Origin: Clostridiales bacterium
Lineage (GTDB): Bacteria > Bacillota > Clostridia > Christensenellales > Borkfalkiaceae
Reading direction: 5' to 3'
Length of the DNA stretch: 64,000 nt
Assembly (NCBI GenBank): GCA_003523255.1
Contig: DPGH01000006.1
Coordinates: 131,783 to 195,782 of the forward strand
The position numbers were made by a program, and so were the translations under genes. Under the pieces are notes generated by a model. It had not been told where the DNA came from. It was given only the letters and a program-made list of their open reading frames with translations, and ran no database searches. Within the stretch, counting starts at the first letter, position 1. Each line of letters starts with the position of its first letter. Shown here in pieces: positions 61,863 through 64,000 of this stretch.

Positions 61863-63113
61863 TTACAATACAATTGTACCTTTTTCTCTTACCGATAAAA
61901 CAAGTACGTTTTTCTCTTCGTAGTACTTCGTTATTTCGGTTAAAAAGTCTTTAACGGTATCCGTTTTCAGCACGCAAAGCACACACCCTGCAAACCCGCC
62001 CCCATGTACGCGAACGGCTCCGTCTTTTATAAATTCGCTTGCGACGGCAAGCGCGCGTAAAATCGGTTGCTCGGTTTTACCCGAAACGTAGCAGTTCTGC
62101 AATTTCCATAATGAACTGACGCCGGACTCTCCGATACATTTTTTAAATTCGTTAAAATCGCCGACTGCAAGACTATTCGCCGCAACGTCTACCCTTTTAT
62201 TTTCTTCATAAAAATGGAACGCGCGTAAAATCGCTCTGTCCGACACCTTGTCCGCAAGCGAAGAAACGTTTGCAACAAAATCTTCTTCAGGAACTTCAAT
62301 AAGTCGCTTTTTACCGAAAAAGGCTGCAACCTGCTTCATCTCGCGCGGGATAGCGGCATATTCGTCGGTAAGGTCGGCATGACTGCCGCCCGTATTTATG
62401 AGAATAAACGCAAAATCCTTTGAAAACAATTCGACGTTTTCGACCCCGATTTTATTTTCGTTTGAAAAATCGAGTTTTTTAAGTCCGCCGTACGCAATCG
62501 CGGACTGATCGAGAAGTCCGCACGGTTTTTCAAAATAAACGTTTTCGGCATATTGCGCTATGTAAGATTTGGTTTCACAATCTATTTTATCTTCGTTGTA
62601 TAAAAAGTTAAAAATTTCCGCTATCAGCACCTCGAAAGACGCGGAACTCGAAACACCCGCGCCGCCGCGAACGTTGCTCGTGGTAAAAGCGTTAAACCCG
62701 CCGATTTTATATCCGCGAAGAACAAGCCCTTTTGCAACCCCTCTAACGAGCGCAGCAGGATCGTCCGCCCCTTTCGGTTCTAAATCGGACAAATTAAATT
62801 TAATATCCGAGTATCCGTCGCTTTTGATGCAGATTTCATCGTTTTCTGTCGGCATAAAAAAGGCGAGAGAATCTAAAGATATGGCGCACGACATTACCTT
62901 ACCGCCGTTGTGATCGGTATGATTGCCGCAAACCTCTACTCTTCCGCTCGAAGAAGCGATATACGCTTCTTCTGCTCCGAATAGTTTTTTAAACTCCGCA
63001 AAAGCGGTCTCATATCTCTCTTTCTGATAATCAAAGTTCCGCCCGCCGTAAAGCGAATCAAATAGCGAATATACTTCGGTTAAGTTTTTGTAAGGTTTTT
63101 TTGATACTGACAT
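61863..63113 (-). CDS. galK: Galactokinase family GHMP kinase
   Basis: 416 residues from the ATG at 63113, which has AAGGG 6 bases upstream; the frame extends 52 codons further but without support. Galactokinase signature SGRVEVCGNHTDHNGG, GHMP ATP loop VRGGAGVSSSASFEV and C-terminal VRVHGGGFAGCVLCVL are present. In the signature, Glu-His-Thr-Asp-Tyr of typical GalK is Asn-His-Thr-Asp-His, a variant I associate with Firmicute galactokinase-family proteins, so the sugar could differ. No galT or galE is in the window. It has its own promoter. Confidence 0.85.
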   Translation of the reverse strand: MSVSKKPYKNLTEVYSLFDSLYGGRNFDYQKERYETAFAEFKKLFGAEEAYIASSSGRVEVCGNHTDHNGGKVMSCAISLDSLAFFMPTENDEICIKSDGYSDIKFNLSDLEPKGADDPAALVRGVAKGLVLRGYKIGGFNAFTTSNVRGGAGVSSSASFEVLIAEIFNFLYNEDKIDCETKSYIAQYAENVYFEKPCGLLDQSAIAYGGLKKLDFSNENKIGVENVELFSKDFAFILINTGGSHADLTDEYAAIPREMKQVAAFFGKKRLIEVPEEDFVANVSSLADKVSDRAILRAFHFYEENKRVDVAANSLAVGDFNEFKKCIGESGVSSLWKLQNCYVSGKTEQPILRALAVASEFIKDGAVRVHGGGFAGCVLCVLKTDTVKDFLTEITKYYEEKNVLVLSVREKGTIVL

Positions 63114-63141
63114 TTTAGCCCTTCTACCCGATTTTATAGTT

Positions 63142-63170
63142 ATTATATCATTTATTTTTGAATTTGTAAA
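63142..63170 (-). promoter_or_regulatory. Sigma-A promoter of the galactokinase-family gene
   Basis: TTTACA (63165-63170), 17 bases, TATAAT (63142-63147), about 28 bases before the ATG. Confidence 0.8.
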
Positions 63171-63282
63171 TGTCTTTAAGCATATTTGGTATCCATATTT
63201 CGTACGGAATAAGCGCAATTTCGTTATAAACATACATTTCGGCAAAGTAAAGTTTATCCGCGTTTGCAAAGCGTTTTATCGC

Positions 63283-63312
63283 TTGACTTTATATAATATT
63301 TTAATATATAAT
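63283..63312 (+). promoter_or_regulatory. Sigma-A promoter of leuS
   Basis: TTGACT (63283-63288), 18 bases, TATAAT (63307-63312), 50 bases before the ATG. No T-box is present in the short leader. The stretch 63171-63282 between the divergent promoters shows no other feature. Confidence 0.75.
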
Positions 63313-63362
63313 AATTACCGATTACGAAAACCGCGTTAAGCGGTTCGGAGGTTTATTCAGAC

Positions 63363-64000
63363 ATGGATATGAAACGCATCGAAAAAAAGTGGCAAGAAAG
63401 ATGGGAAAAAGAAAAAACGGGTTATTTTAACCCCAAAAACATTGACAAAAAATATTACTGTCTCGAAATGTTCTCTTACCCTTCCGCGGCAAAACTTCAT
63501 CTCGGACATTGGTACAACTACGGTCCTACCGATTCGTTTGCCCGTTATAAAAAAATGAAAGGTTACGAAGTGTTTCAACCTATGGGATTCGACGCATTCG
63601 GGCTTCCCGCTGAAAATTATGCGATAAAAACGGGTATACATCCTAAAGAATCTACCGAACAAAATATCCGCAACATGGAACAAACCCTAAGAGAAATGGG
63701 CGCAATGTTCGACTGGGATGCGGAAGTTAAGACCTGCGAGGAAGATTATTATAAATGGACGCAGTGGCTCTTTTTAAAGCTTTACGAAAAAGGTCTTGCT
63801 TACAGAAAAGAAGCGCCCGTTAACTGGTGCCCTTCCTGCAAAACCGTACTCGCAAACGAACAAGTCGTAAACGGCGCGTGCGAGCGTTGCGGTTCTACCG
63901 TAGTAAAAAAAGACCTTACGCAGTGGTTTTTTAAGATAACCGACTACGCAGAAGAACTTTTACAAGGACTTAATAACCTCGACTGGCCCGAAAAAACCAA
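63363..64000 (+). CDS. leuS: Leucine--tRNA ligase, N-terminal 212 residues, cut by window edge
   Basis: Class Ia synthetase. MDMKRIEKKWQERWEKEKTG opens the protein; the HIGH motif appears as HLGHWYNY in YPSAAKLHLGHWYNYGPTD; GFDAFGLPAENYAIKTG and the zinc-type NWCPSCKTVLANEQV region with CERCG follow. The rest of the protein (editing domain, KMSKS) lies beyond the window. GGAGG lies 11 bases before the chosen ATG, a long but usable spacing. Confidence 0.96.
   Translation, partial: MDMKRIEKKWQERWEKEKTGYFNPKNIDKKYYCLEMFSYPSAAKLHLGHWYNYGPTDSFARYKKMKGYEVFQPMGFDAFGLPAENYAIKTGIHPKESTEQNIRNMEQTLREMGAMFDWDAEVKTCEEDYYKWTQWLFLKLYEKGLAYRKEAPVNWCPSCKTVLANEQVVNGACERCGSTVVKKDLTQWFFKITDYAEELLQGLNNLDWPEKT

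Noticed and set aside
63114..63269. 52-codon N-terminal extension of the galactokinase-family frame
   Set aside because: It crosses the promoter at 63142-63170, has no family similarity, and the internal ATG has a ribosome-binding site.
1..64000. CRISPR arrays, prophage, insertion sequences, toxin-antitoxin or restriction systems, tRNA or rRNA genes
   Set aside because: I looked for repeats, transposase or integrase motifs and RNA gene signatures and saw none; gaps between genes are too short for most of these.

Overview
The window reads as a gene-dense chromosome segment of an endospore-forming, moderately AT-rich Firmicute of the class Clostridia. The evidence is the set of sporulation genes (spoVAC, spoVAD, spoVAE, yunB, cwlD and a short spoVM), a phenylalanine T-box leader, sigma-A type promoters, the pair mutS2 and pcrA/ligA, and a Re-type citrate synthase as in anaerobic clostridia. 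About 60 protein genes are present, most on the minus strand and often overlapping by 1 to 40 bases. I see no rRNA, tRNA, CRISPR array, prophage or transposase.

Layout. 1-7161 (minus): a partial methionine gamma-lyase-like gene, miaA, mutL, mutS, miaB. 7251-9470 (plus): a class A penicillin-binding protein. 9478-18127 (minus): thiI, a cysteine desulfurase, a DUF6106-like membrane protein, mutS2, pheT, pheS, with the T-box and its promoter at 18173-18469. 18519-21160 (minus): yunB and spoVAE/AD/AC with a sigma-G-like promoter. 21231-22319: a decayed ABC transporter (frameshifted ATPase, truncated permease). 22427-25555: a membrane protein, a TetR regulator, cwlD, and a YitT-family gene whose 3' end is duplicated in tandem. 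25595-31549: rlmD, an operon of three little-known genes (a membrane protein, a J-domain-like protein, DUF5685), trpS, thrC. 31686-37907: a small P-loop protein, Re-citrate synthase, aspartate aminotransferase, prfA, a DUF1385-PrmC fusion, rpmE. 38119-39135 (plus): an alcohol-dehydrogenase-like protein that has lost its catalytic zinc ligands.

39183-47668 (minus) is a shortened version of the classical Firmicute cluster yicC-gmk-rpoZ-priA-def-fmt-rsmB-rlmN-rpe-spoVM. The remA, coaBC, prpC, prkC, rsgA and thiN genes found there in Bacillus subtilis are absent. 47727-51918: ligA and pcrA. 52035-53710 (plus): a short-chain dehydrogenase and a pyridoxal kinase. 53798-57942 (minus): phosphopantetheinyl transferase, RlmI-like methyltransferase, Mrp ATPase, GH28 glycosidase. 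58081-58623 (plus): pyrophosphatase. 58702-63113 (minus): purB, eda, kdgK and a galactokinase-family gene. 63363-64000: the start of leuS.

Functional themes are translation and tRNA/rRNA modification, DNA repair and replication, spore cortex and dipicolinate handling, and sugar-acid breakdown (GH28, KDG kinase, KDPG aldolase). The most notable points are: three genes (miaB, pcrA and a phosphopantetheinyl transferase) with consensus promoters placed so close to the ATG that their mRNAs should be leaderless; an unrecognised operon of DUF5685, a Cys-tailed J-domain-like protein and a membrane protein, in which DUF5685 carries aspartate motifs like those of phytoene synthase; a DUF1385-PrmC fusion; the short spoVM gene; and a 140-bp tandem duplication. 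All assignments come from reading the sequence and from family knowledge; no database search was run.
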